Source of the DNA: Stigmatella aurantiaca DW4/3-1
Lineage (GTDB): Bacteria > Myxococcota > Myxococcia > Myxococcales > Myxococcaceae
Assembly (NCBI RefSeq): GCF_000165485.1
Contig: NC_014623.1
Location: 1,135,501 to 1,199,500 of the forward strand
Direction: 5' to 3'
Length of the DNA: 64,000 bases
This document shows, one piece after another, positions 35,379 through 43,359 of the stretch. Position numbers and translations under genes: made by a program. Numbering within the stretch: position 1 is the first letter of the stretch; the number at the start of each line of letters is the position of its first letter. The notes under the pieces are model-generated. The model was not told the DNA's origin. It worked only from the letters and a program-made list of their open reading frames with translations, and did no database searches.

Positions 35379-37076
35379 TCACGGCTTTGGGGCTGGCTTC
35401 GCGGGAGGAGGGGCGGCCTTGGTGCCCTTCTTCCGAGGCCCCTTCTCCGCGGGCTCTCCCGGGCAGCGAGGCTCGCCTGCCGCGGGAGGCGGCAGCACGG
35501 TGAACTCGACGCGCCGGTTGAGGGCCATGCCCTCTTCGTTCTTGTTGTCCGCCACGGGGCGGCTCCGGCCGAAGCCCTGAGAGCACAGCCGCTCGGACTC
35601 CACGCCGCTCTCCTCGAGGTAGACGCGGATGCTGGCCGCCCGGCGCCTGGACAGTTCCAGGTTGTACTCGTCGCTGGAGCGCGAGTCGGTGTGCCCCTCG
35701 ACGAGGAGGCGTTTGATCTCCGGATGCGTCTTCAGCATCTGGGAGACCTCCTCAAGGATGGGCCAGGACTCGGACAGGAGGATGTCCTGGTCCGTGGCGA
35801 AGTTGATGGGCTCCAGGATGAGGATCTTGTTGCCCTGGATGCGGGCCAGCGGGCAGCCGTTCTTGCCAGAGGGCCCCGCGGGAACGTCCGGACACCTGTC
35901 GTCCTCGTTCGCGACGCCGTCCTGGTCGTTGTCCCGGATGGGGCAGCCCGAACGTGCGGCGGTGCCCACTTCGGACGGGCAGGCGTCGATGTCGTCGGTG
36001 ACGCCATCGCCATCGGAGTCCCGCAGGGGACACCCCTTGCGCGACTCGGGGCCGGACTCGTCTGGGCAGGAGTCGACGTCATCGTTGACGCCGTCCCCAT
36101 CGCTGTCCCTGGGAGGCTCCTTGAAGCGCTCGATGGCCGCGTACTCGGACATGACGGCGGGGACCCAGATGACGGACGTGAAGAAGCTGAGCTGCGGGGA
36201 CTGAAGCGAGCACCCGCACCCGAGGCCTCCGCCCACGGTGAAGGTGAGGCCGAGGCTGCTGTACCAGCGCAAGCCCAGGAGCAGCTCCGCGGGAATCTGC
36301 CGGGCTTGTCCTGGCAGCTTGGTCAACCCCACGGCGCCGTGGACCGCGCCCACGGCGGTCACGCCCACGGTTCGGAGCAGGGGCATCTCGGCGGCGAGGC
36401 CGAAGGGGGCCATGTCGCCAATCTTCACGCCGTTGAAGACGCGGTCCGGCCGGGCCCACAGGCCGGCATTGGCCGAGATGAGCAGGCCCATGCCGAAGCG
36501 GTAGTCCACGATGAGCCCGGGGGTGTAGGTGAGGGCGCCATCGCTGGCGAAGGCCTCCTGGTTGCCGGTGGGCAGCCCGAGGTTGAAGGTGAGGGCGGCG
36601 CCCCAGCCCGAGTCCTCGGCGCGGCGCCGGAAGCCTGGCAGCGCGACCTTGCTGGTGAGGCGCAGGTCGCCCAGCACGTAGCCCTCGACGAGCCCCTCGG
36701 TGCCAATGGCCTCCAGGTTGTCACCGCCCTGGAAGAGGATGAGGGGCATGTCCACGCCCAGCTCGACCCAGTCGAACAGGCCGACGTTGGCCATGGCATC
36801 CAGCTGGAGCCGGTTGCCCACGAGGCTGAGGGCTTTTTTGGACGAGTCCCCGTTCCGGGTCACCAGCACGAGCGGGTTGATGGAGAAGCTGAAGTAGAGG
36901 CCTCCCGACGCGGAGAGGTGGGACAGGGGCCTGGACTGGCTCACCGCCACGATGTCCTGTGGGGCGCCGGAGGGCCGGAAGAGCTGGGCGTCGAAGCGAG
37001 CGTCCTGTGCGGTGGCGGCGGAGACCGCGGCGAGGCACAGGGCCAGGGCGAGGGCCGTCGGAAGCGAGCGAGTCAT
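35379..37076 (-). CDS. traB: TraB-like outer-membrane exchange protein (beta-barrel, TSP3, OmpA domain)
   Basis: This 565-residue protein has a Sec signal (ends near ATAQ). Residues ~25-320 look like an outer-membrane beta-barrel. Three calcium-binding thrombospondin-3 repeats follow (RDSDGDGVNDDVDSC, RDSDGDGVTDDIDAC, RDNDQDGVANEDDRC), then an OmpA peptidoglycan-binding domain (~420-530; EGHTDSRSSDEYNLELSRRR region) and a Lys/Pro tail. Its ATG overlaps the stop of the TraA-like gene by four bases. In Myxococcus, TraA and TraB together mediate outer-membrane fusion and exchange of lipids and lipoproteins. Assignment rests on this pairing and architecture. Confidence 0.85.
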   Translation of the reverse strand: MTRSLPTALALALCLAAVSAATAQDARFDAQLFRPSGAPQDIVAVSQSRPLSHLSASGGLYFSFSINPLVLVTRNGDSSKKALSLVGNRLQLDAMANVGLFDWVELGVDMPLILFQGGDNLEAIGTEGLVEGYVLGDLRLTSKVALPGFRRRAEDSGWGAALTFNLGLPTGNQEAFASDGALTYTPGLIVDYRFGMGLLISANAGLWARPDRVFNGVKIGDMAPFGLAAEMPLLRTVGVTAVGAVHGAVGLTKLPGQARQIPAELLLGLRWYSSLGLTFTVGGGLGCGCSLQSPQLSFFTSVIWVPAVMSEYAAIERFKEPPRDSDGDGVNDDVDSCPDESGPESRKGCPLRDSDGDGVTDDIDACPSEVGTAARSGCPIRDNDQDGVANEDDRCPDVPAGPSGKNGCPLARIQGNKILILEPINFATDQDILLSESWPILEEVSQMLKTHPEIKRLLVEGHTDSRSSDEYNLELSRRRAASIRVYLEESGVESERLCSQGFGRSRPVADNKNEEGMALNRRVEFTVLPPPAAGEPRCPGEPAEKGPRKKGTKAAPPPAKPAPKP

Positions 37077-39223
37077 ACGCGGCGTTGGGAGTAGAGGAAC
37101 AGGAGGCCTACCAGGAGCATGGCCAGGAAGGCGCCGCCGCCGGTGGAGGGGAGATCGGCCGTCGTCGTCTCACAGCAGAAGGAGCCACCCTGGGGCTCGG
37201 TGCCGGGCATGCGGCGGCCCCGTTCGCACAGCTGGGTGGCGGCCGAGCAGTGCTGAACCCCCAGACAGTCGCCGCTCTCCGCGCAGGAGCTGTTGCAGGT
37301 GCCCTGCTTCACATCGCACGAGCCGCCGCAGGGGCAGTGCGCATCGGCGAAGCACTGGACACAGGCGGAGCCATTGCAGACGGTGCCTTCGGCGCAGCTC
37401 ACCTCACAGCCGTTGGTGGGCAGACAGGTGTGGGTGGAGGTGTCACACTGACCACTGCCACAGTCGGCGTCGTTCCGGCAAGCGACACAGGAGCTGCCGG
37501 CGGGGGTGCCATCGGAGAGGCAGAAGGGGGCGTCGCCGGGGCAGGCGCTGCAGCGTGGGCCGCAGTGCCGGTCGGTGATGCAGGAGGCACACTCGCCGCT
37601 GATGCAGAACTGGCCGCTGCCACACTCGAGGTCATTTCGGCACTGCACACAGACCTGTCCATCGAGGCAGAGGGGCCGGTCGGTGGGGCACTTCACACAG
37701 TCCTGGCCACAGCGGTCCGAGGTGTTGCAGGGGGCGATGGCGTCCACACAGCGGCCGTTGGCGGTGTCGCACGTTTTGCCGTCCGCGCATTGGGAGTCAT
37801 TGGTGCATTCGACGCAGGTGGGGGAGGTGCCGGGGGTAGGGGCGGCGCACTGGGTGCCTGAGGGGCAGCAGTTGCAGGAGTTGCCGGCGCAGCTGTCATT
37901 GGAGGTGCAGGTGACGCACTGATTGCCAGAGCAGCTCTTGCCCCGCTCGCAGTCCGAGTCCTGGTTGCACTCGCGGCACTGCTTGATGTCAGGGGCACAG
38001 ACTTCATCGGGAGGACAGTCTTCGTCCCGGTTGCACTCCACACAGGTGAAGTTGGGAATGTCGCAGACCTGGCCGGAGAGGCAGTCGCCGTCATCATTGC
38101 AGCCGGTGCAGGCATTGTTGGTGCACTGACCGGTGGGACAGTCGGAGTTGTTGAGACAGCCCTTGCAGGTGTTGGTGGCCGGGTCACAGCGGCCATTGGG
38201 GCACTGGCTGTCTTCGCTGCATTCGACACAGGTGAAGGAACCCGAGACGTTGATGCAGTAGGGGGTGCTCTGACCGCAGGGGGAGCAAGAAGGGCCACAG
38301 ACGCGAGATGTGTCGCAAGGGGCGCACAGCGCGGCGCCATTGCAGTAGTAGCCGGAGCCTACGCCGCAGCCGCCATTGCCAGGAGCATTGGCATTGGCAC
38401 GTAGGCACTGCGTGCATTGAACTGGGTCGGGATAAGAGGGACGACCGGTCTCTGTCTGGAAAAACTGCTCGGGTAGGGCAAGGATAAAACCGGAAGAGTT
38501 CAGATTGACGATGGGTGTTTGGTTTGCAGTTCGTTCGAAATCGCTGAAGGCGCCTTCCAGCACAGACATTTCCAATGCGGCGTGATCAGTTACCTCGGAG
38601 TAGAGGATTTCGACAGGGTAAAGGCCTGGATTTTGGAATGTGACGTTGTTGGTGGTACGCCATGTTGGGGCACCCAGTTGGGGTGGTCGATTGATGACCT
38701 GATACTGCACGTTGTTCCGGTCAAAGATGACAAAGCTCATGGCATCGTCGGTGTAGAAACCGAAGTGCAGTGTTTTGCCAGTCATTGCCTGGGTGACGTT
38801 CAAAAAGCCTCGAAAACGCGTTCCGAAGGACGTGAACGGGTCATTGATAAAGAAACTTGTTCCGTAATTTGTCCCATTAAAAAAGTCACCGCGGCTAGCG
38901 AGAGTCCCACCTGTGTTGTTGTTGGAGAGGTCGAATGGCGTTCGGAGCACGTATGTAGTCCGGTTAGCTACCGTCCGCTCCATGAAGTCGTTCATTCCTC
39001 CGATGTAGCTTGAAGTGCTCTGTGGAAAATCACCGGCGGGATCGGTTGAAATGCTCGATGCGGAGCACAACCCCGTACCTGGCAGGTCGGGGGACGGAGC
39101 CACAGGATCTCCAAACACGATGACATCCGGCAACTTCGCCGCCGATGCGGTACCCGCGAGGCACACGAGCACCACGGCCAGCGCCAGCGGGGCGCTTCGA
39201 ATCTGAAAAGGTAGCGAGAACAA
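37073..39223 (-). CDS. traA: TraA-like cell-surface recognition receptor for outer-membrane exchange
   Basis: The protein has 716 residues. The start appears to be TTG 39223, the only start giving the signal peptide (cut near TASA). Residues ~50-235 are PA14-like, the partner-recognition domain in TraA. Residues ~265-690 are Cys-rich repeats (CVECxxDxxC units). A Gly-Gly-Gly membrane helix and RR end the chain, a MYXO-CTERM-like sorting tail, with a Cys pair (GSFCCE) before it. It is coupled to traB. In myxobacteria this receptor sets kin recognition and starts membrane exchange. GC drops to about 51% (hand count, 38521-39000) in the recognition domain. Confidence 0.9.
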   Translation of the reverse strand: MFSLPFQIRSAPLALAVVLVCLAGTASAAKLPDVIVFGDPVAPSPDLPGTGLCSASSISTDPAGDFPQSTSSYIGGMNDFMERTVANRTTYVLRTPFDLSNNNTGGTLASRGDFFNGTNYGTSFFINDPFTSFGTRFRGFLNVTQAMTGKTLHFGFYTDDAMSFVIFDRNNVQYQVINRPPQLGAPTWRTTNNVTFQNPGLYPVEILYSEVTDHAALEMSVLEGAFSDFERTANQTPIVNLNSSGFILALPEQFFQTETGRPSYPDPVQCTQCLRANANAPGNGGCGVGSGYYCNGAALCAPCDTSRVCGPSCSPCGQSTPYCINVSGSFTCVECSEDSQCPNGRCDPATNTCKGCLNNSDCPTGQCTNNACTGCNDDGDCLSGQVCDIPNFTCVECNRDEDCPPDEVCAPDIKQCRECNQDSDCERGKSCSGNQCVTCTSNDSCAGNSCNCCPSGTQCAAPTPGTSPTCVECTNDSQCADGKTCDTANGRCVDAIAPCNTSDRCGQDCVKCPTDRPLCLDGQVCVQCRNDLECGSGQFCISGECASCITDRHCGPRCSACPGDAPFCLSDGTPAGSSCVACRNDADCGSGQCDTSTHTCLPTNGCEVSCAEGTVCNGSACVQCFADAHCPCGGSCDVKQGTCNSSCAESGDCLGVQHCSAATQLCERGRRMPGTEPQGGSFCCETTTADLPSTGGGAFLAMLLVGLLFLYSQRRV

Positions 39224-39301
39224 GGGGTTACATACTCCCCTAACTGGGGCACTGGCGCAAATGTCCAGTCGCCCGGGAATCCCATCGCCTTCTTTAGCTA
39301 G

Positions 39302-39335
39302 CAGGTTGCCCCCAAGTCGTGCAACCTGTCAGGTT
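39302..39335. promoter_or_regulatory. CAGGTT/AACCTG inverted repeats upstream of traA
   Basis: Three related half-sites lie between the first XRE gene and traA. CAGGTTGC (39302-39309) and GCAACCTG (39321-39328) form an 8-bp inverted repeat, and AACCTG-T-CAGGTT (39323-39335) is a perfect 13-base palindrome sharing the middle half-site. They lie 79-112 bases upstream of the traA start. The ACCTG core is shared with sites near all three XRE genes. The outer hairpin could alternatively terminate the XRE transcript, but no T-run follows. Confidence 0.55.
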
Positions 39336-39370
39336 CGAGGAGCGCGTCAGGCCCTAGGGAAGGAGGTGTC

Positions 39371-39877
39371 TCAACGGGGTTTGTCGGCGGTAGGTGGGGC
39401 CAGCCCGAGCAGCTGGTCGGACATCTCGCCGAGAACCTGGCAGATGGTCACGAAGCGGTCCAACCTGGGCAGCGTCTCTCCGCGCTCCATCCGGCCGTAC
39501 AGGTCCACGGGCATGCGAATCCGCTCGGCCATTTCCACCTGTGTGAGCCCCAGGCGCTTCCGTGCCTCCCTCATGTTGGCGCCCAGCCTCCGCTGGAGAT
39601 CCTCGATCGGGACTTCCGCCGGGTCCGGCGCCTCGGAGGTCTCCTCGTCCGCTGTCGCGGGCTCGCGGCTTGATATCAGCCGGTTCGGTGTCTCGCCGAG
39701 CACACGGCAGATGACCACGAAGCGCTCCAGCCGCGGCACGAGGTTGCCGCGCTCCATGCGCCCGTACACCTCAGGCGTCATGTTGATCCGCTCCGCCATC
39801 TGCTCCTGTGTGAGACCCAGCCGATGACGGGCCTGGCGGATGTTCCGGCCCAGCGTCCTTCTGTCGAGGCTGTCCAT
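39371..39877 (-). CDS. XRE-family regulator with two helix-turn-helix domains
   Basis: The protein has 168 residues from ATG 39877 behind GGGAGG. It contains two Cro/C1-type domains in tandem (~residues 8-65 and ~88-148) that resemble each other (GLTQEQMAERI and GLTQVEMAERI; both YGRMERG and LPRL/VPRL), so it arose by internal duplication. One chain could bind two half-sites. It is the nearest regulator gene to traA, 147 bases upstream on the same strand. Two more paralogues follow upstream. Confidence 0.9.
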   Translation of the reverse strand: MDSLDRRTLGRNIRQARHRLGLTQEQMAERINMTPEVYGRMERGNLVPRLERFVVICRVLGETPNRLISSREPATADEETSEAPDPAEVPIEDLQRRLGANMREARKRLGLTQVEMAERIRMPVDLYGRMERGETLPRLDRFVTICQVLGEMSDQLLGLAPPTADKPR

Positions 39878-39911
39878 GCTCCTCCCTACCTGTTCACACC
39901 CAACATGATGG

Positions 39912-39971
39912 GTTGGGTCCGTGGAATACAACGCCCTAGGTTGGGTTCACAGAATGCGGCGGGTTGGTAGG
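39912..39971 (-). promoter_or_regulatory. Two copies of the GTTGGGTCC/TCA element before the two-domain XRE gene
   Basis: GTTGGGTCC (39912-39920) and GTTGGGTTCAC (39940-39950) recur 28 bases apart, the second followed by GGCGGGTTGGTAGG. They resemble the GTTGGGTCCAC element before the second XRE gene and GTTGGACTCC before the third. They may bind the XRE proteins or form part of a shared promoter. Confidence 0.5.
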
Positions 39972-40055
39972 ATAACGCGTGACGTGGCAGGTAGGATTTG
40001 AGCGCAGTCCCCGAGGGCGCAAGGCCTCAGGGGAAGGCGGTTTCTGGGAGGGTTT

Positions 40056-40523
40056 CTACCGGGCGGGAGCGTGAGAGGTGCGCCGTCTGCGGCGCCTTTC
40101 CATCGGCTCCGTTCCCAGGAAGGTGCTGAGGAGGCGCTGAAAGTCCGCGATGTGACGCCGGACAGCGACGCGCTGCAGCTGCGTCAGCCTCGGCATCACG
40201 GGCATGAGCCGGTGCAGGACCGGGAGAAGTTCGTCGTAGCCGGGGGTTCCCATGGCGGGCAGGGACTCGTGGGGGTTGGCGAGTCCCAGCAGCCGGTCCG
40301 AGGACTCGCCCAATTTCTCGCAGATGACCGTCAGCCGCTCCACCCGCGGGAAGATGAGCCCGCGCTCCATGCGTCCGTACACCTCCGGAGAAATGCCCAG
40401 CATCTCGGCCATCTGCTCCTGCGTGATGCCGAGGCGCTCCCGTGCCCGGCGGGTATTCGCCCCGAGGTTTTTCCTGAGCGCCTCCACGCGCTTGCGTTCG
40501 CGCTCTTCATCGCTGGTGTCCAT
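40056..40523 (-). CDS. XRE-family regulator, second paralogue
   Basis: The protein has 155 residues from ATG 40523 (AGGTGGG upstream). A single Cro/C1-type domain (~residues 18-76; GITQEQMAEMLGIS, YGRMERG) is followed by a helical C-terminal part with LHRLMPVMPRLTQLQ and a basic end (MERRRRRRTS). The C-terminal half differs from the third paralogue but has the same position and helical nature (LLPVLHRLMPVM versus MMTLMRHFVVEM), suggesting a dimerisation or sensing segment. Its upstream element matches that of the third paralogue closely. Confidence 0.9.
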   Translation of the reverse strand: MDTSDEERERKRVEALRKNLGANTRRARERLGITQEQMAEMLGISPEVYGRMERGLIFPRVERLTVICEKLGESSDRLLGLANPHESLPAMGTPGYDELLPVLHRLMPVMPRLTQLQRVAVRRHIADFQRLLSTFLGTEPMERRRRRRTSHAPAR

Positions 40524-40843
40524 GTGGCACCCACCTTGAAAAGTTGGAAACGTAGATAAGACTCAAAACGTTGGGTCCACAAGGACACTCGGGGTAGGTA
40601 TGGAGCGAGACCGCCCAGGTTATAACTCACCTGGTTCTTTTCCCCTTTCCTACCTGATAGGGGAGAAGATGACGACCGCCTCTTTGCGGGAAAACGGCCA
40701 CGAACGCGAGGCGCGCGAGAGAGATCATCCCTGGGAAGAGGGCCGTTGCAGCGGAAGGTGGGGGAGGAGGGGGCCGGGAGAACTGCGAGTCCGTCTCGCG
40801 TCCTGCTACCTGGACCCGGAAGAGGGTGTGCGGCAGAGGGGCG
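40524..40843. other. Regulatory intergenic region between XRE genes 2 and 3, 320 bp
   Basis: There is no convincing gene. It holds the shared GACTC-N5-GTTGG element near its left end, an inverted repeat CCAGGT-N8-ACCTGG (40615-40634) and two exact CTACCTG heptamers (40650-40656 and 40806-40812). Four ACCTG/CAGGT cores lie in this stretch. It is long for a gap between co-directional genes, so each XRE gene probably has its own promoter. Confidence 0.65.
40560..40603 (-). promoter_or_regulatory. Shared upstream element of XRE gene 2
   Basis: GACTC begins at 40560 and GTTGGGTCC at 40570, followed by AAGGACACTCGGGGTAG. The same order with the same ten-base offset occurs before XRE gene 3 (41346 and 41356). 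GACTC lies 37 bases upstream of the start codon here and 38 there. This conservation of sequence and position marks a functional control site. Confidence 0.65.
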
Positions 40844-41308
40844 CTAATCGGCGGGTCTTCCCCGCTTGGCAAGGGCGCGGCGGGTTTTCGCGGCCTCGGC
40901 CCGTCGCTTCTTGGTGAGCGTGATGAGCCGCTGCAGATGGGCGAAGATCTGCATCAGCTCCTTCCGCTCGTCTTCCGCGAGCTGGGCTTCCATCTCCACG
41001 ACGAAGTGACGCATCAGCGTCATCATCTCGTCGTAGGCCGGAGACATCCGGGGGGTCTGGGGGAGCCCCACCCCCACGCCGAAGCCGAGCATCTGATTGG
41101 GCGTCGTTCCGAGGATTTCACACAGCAGGACGAATCGTTCCAACCGGGGAAGGGCTTCCTTGCGCTCCATGCGGCCTAAGACTTCGGTCGACATTTCGAG
41201 CAGCTCTGCGAGACGGGCTTGGGAGATGTTGAGCCGGGTTCGGGCCTCGCGGATGTTGGGCCCCAATAGTTTCTTGGGGTTTTTCGCCGGCTTCTTATCC
41301 ATTCCCAT
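40844..41308 (-). CDS. XRE-family regulator, third paralogue
   Basis: The protein has 154 residues from ATG 41308 (GGTGGGG upstream; an ATG two codons later is an alternative). The Cro/C1-type domain covers ~residues 15-75 (NISQARLAELLEMS, LGRMERKEALPRL). A Gly/Val/Pro linker leads to a helical C-terminal region and a very basic end (KTRRALAKRGRPAD). It is the first of three co-directional paralogues reading towards traA. There is no toxin-like partner, so a toxin-antitoxin role is unlikely. Confidence 0.9.
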   Translation of the reverse strand: MGMDKKPAKNPKKLLGPNIREARTRLNISQARLAELLEMSTEVLGRMERKEALPRLERFVLLCEILGTTPNQMLGFGVGVGLPQTPRMSPAYDEMMTLMRHFVVEMEAQLAEDERKELMQIFAHLQRLITLTKKRRAEAAKTRRALAKRGRPAD

Positions 41309-41345
41309 CCCATGCCCCACCGCGTAAAGTCGGGGGGATACATAG

Positions 41346-41390
41346 GACTCGGAAAGTTGGACTCCAAGGACACGCGGGGTAGTCATGAGG
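41346..41390 (-). promoter_or_regulatory. Shared upstream element of XRE gene 3
   Basis: GACTC (41346) and GTTGGACTCC (41356) are followed by AAGGACACGCGGGGTAG, closely matching the element at 40560-40603. Just upstream (in the direction of transcription) lie TGACC-N5-GGTCA (41393-41407) and two CAGGT cores (41402 and 41430). Confidence 0.65.
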
Positions 41391-41492
41391 TAGTGACCGA
41401 CCAGGTCATCACCCGGCCAGTCTCCCTACCAGGTCCCCATCCCAAGCGGGCCGCGATGCCGAAGATGGCCGGATCCTACCAGATTTTCGGCC

Positions 41493-43256
41493 TCAATGGG
41501 ATGGGGAAGACGCCGATTCTTGCGTGAGTTTTCGCGCGGTGTCTTCCAGGGCGTGGGCGGTGTGGAGCCAATCGGCGGCCTGGGTGTCCAGATGTATCAA
41601 CACCTCCGCGAAGAAGCGTTTCTCCAGGGCTTGAGCCAGCGTGGCGCCATGGGCCTCGGCCCAGCGCTGGGTGACACGGGCCCTCACGTCGGCGCCGAGC
41701 AGATCCACGAAGCGCTCTAGCAGTGGGGTGGACAGCAGGGTCCCCGCCCAGATGATCGCATCGTGCCCCATGCCGCCGGTGGCCACCGTGGCGACGGCCG
41801 CTGCCCCCGAGGGAACGGAGTAGACGAGGGTGGTAAGGGCCTGGATCAACTCCTCCCGCATGCTGCCCTGGAGCTCGGTCCCCACGAGCTGTCGGCAGAA
41901 CGTGTAGAGGCTCTCGCGATCCGCGGCGTGGACGTGGAGGGCGTCGAAGCCGAGGGGCTCTTCGAGCCGGTTCAACGTTCCCGCGCCGAAGGCTTCCGTC
42001 AGCAGTGCGCGAGTGGCCCCATCGCCTCGCCATGCGGCGACCTCGGGGGAGAGCACCTCTACCAGCCGCCGCACCCCGTCTCGCAGCGTCTCGTCCGTGG
42101 CATGTAGGACGGGGGCTTCGGCGGGCGTGGGCCCTGTGAAGGACTGGCGCACCTTGCGGGAGACGAACGTCAACGCCGAGGCGAGCGCCCGGAAGGGCAG
42201 GCGCACGTAGCGGTGGAAGGAACTGCGCGCATCCAACTCGTCGCGAAAGGCATCCACGAGCACGTCGGCGGGCACGCCCTTGAGCGCCGCGCTTCGGCCC
42301 ACCGCGAGCAACTCGTGGCGCAGCCGCTGGCGGAGCCGCTCCGGCTCGTGGGCGGACTCCCGGGCCGCATGGCCCAGGGCCTCCATCTCCGCGCGCGCGT
42401 CTGCCAGGGAGGCCGCCAGGGCTCGGGACTTGAGCTCCCGGACATGCTCGGCCTGGCCCAGCAGGACGGAGAGCGCGGGCTTGTCATCCAGGGGGTAGGT
42501 GGCCAGCGGCCGTTGACCGGTTTCCACCTCTGGCTGGTGCGGCGCGAGGAAGCGTGCCAGGGGCGGCTGGCCCACGTCCGCGGCGAGCTTGTCCAGGTGT
42601 CCGCGCGCCACCTCCTCCCGCGTGGCCTCATTGTAGATGAGCAGGTAGGGACGTCCCCGTCCCACCGCGGCCCGGAGGAAGTCCACCAGCGCCGCGTTCT
42701 GGTACGTCTGTCGGCTCACCACGAAGACGAGCACGTCCACGGTGACGAGCAGGGCCTCGGTCCGGTCCCGGTTGTCGCGGTAGACGCTGTCGAAGTCGGG
42801 CGTGTCCATCACCAACAGCCCCCGGGGGACTGCGCTCTCGAGGACCAGGTAGAGCCGACCGGCCGGGCCCGGCTGATCCACGGGGGCCTCCGTGCCGGGT
42901 GGAACCGGGAGGATGTCGTAGCGTCGGATGAGAAAGTCGCGCAGCTCGCCCGTCCACGTCTCGGGATTCGCCGCGGCGAGGCACTGCTTGGTGAGCCCTC
43001 CTTCAGGACGGGCGGGGGACAAGGACATGCCGATGAGCGAGTTGAAGAGGGTGGACTTGCCCACGTTGTTGGGCCCGGCGATCGCCACCAGCAGCAGCGG
43101 CGCCTCCCCTCCAAGCCGGGGCAGCAGGTCCCTGCGGAGACGCTCGGACAGGCGCCGGGCCCTGTCCGCATCCTCGCCGTGGATGAAGCGCTCGGGCGCG
43201 GGCAGGGCGTCGAGGGAGGACTCCAGGGCTGCGCGCAACGCGATCAGGGAGGTCAT
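41493..43256 (-). CDS. Dynamin-like GTPase
   Basis: The protein has 587 residues from ATG 43256; the frame is open further up but without a better start. The GTPase core has a P-loop GPNNVGKSTLFNSL near residue 58, LVMDTPDFDS (G3) and LLIYNEATRE as a possible divergent G4. A long helical middle section is followed by a short hydrophobic segment (SGAAAVATVATGGMG) and further helices. Architecture parallels the GTPase at 18.1-19.8 kb, but sequence similarity outside the core is low. Role likely in membrane remodelling; unproven. Confidence 0.86.
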   Translation of the reverse strand: MTSLIALRAALESSLDALPAPERFIHGEDADRARRLSERLRRDLLPRLGGEAPLLLVAIAGPNNVGKSTLFNSLIGMSLSPARPEGGLTKQCLAAANPETWTGELRDFLIRRYDILPVPPGTEAPVDQPGPAGRLYLVLESAVPRGLLVMDTPDFDSVYRDNRDRTEALLVTVDVLVFVVSRQTYQNAALVDFLRAAVGRGRPYLLIYNEATREEVARGHLDKLAADVGQPPLARFLAPHQPEVETGQRPLATYPLDDKPALSVLLGQAEHVRELKSRALAASLADARAEMEALGHAARESAHEPERLRQRLRHELLAVGRSAALKGVPADVLVDAFRDELDARSSFHRYVRLPFRALASALTFVSRKVRQSFTGPTPAEAPVLHATDETLRDGVRRLVEVLSPEVAAWRGDGATRALLTEAFGAGTLNRLEEPLGFDALHVHAADRESLYTFCRQLVGTELQGSMREELIQALTTLVYSVPSGAAAVATVATGGMGHDAIIWAGTLLSTPLLERFVDLLGADVRARVTQRWAEAHGATLAQALEKRFFAEVLIHLDTQAADWLHTAHALEDTARKLTQESASSPSH

Positions 43257-43291
43257 GTGACGTCCCGACAACAGCACGTGCCACGGGCGGA

Positions 43292-43343
43292 GCCCAGTCC
43301 TTCCTCGCGCCCCTGTCCCCCCAGGACAGGCGCGGGACTGGGC
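43292..43343. promoter_or_regulatory. Long inverted repeat between divergent genes
   Basis: GCCCAGTCC (43292-43300) and GGACTGGGC (43335-43343) form a perfect 9-bp outer stem. Inside, CGCGCC pairs with GGCGCG and TGTCC with GGACA, with small bulges. The whole structure ends 16 bases before the start of the thioredoxin-TPR lipoprotein and would be in its 5' leader if transcription begins upstream. Confidence 0.5.
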
Positions 43344-43359
43344 GCTAGGGTTGCCCTCC

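Noticed and set aside
39371-41308. XRE genes as antitoxins of toxin-antitoxin modules
   Set aside because: No adjacent RelE, HipA, Fic or PIN-like gene exists; neighbours are traA and a large GTPase.
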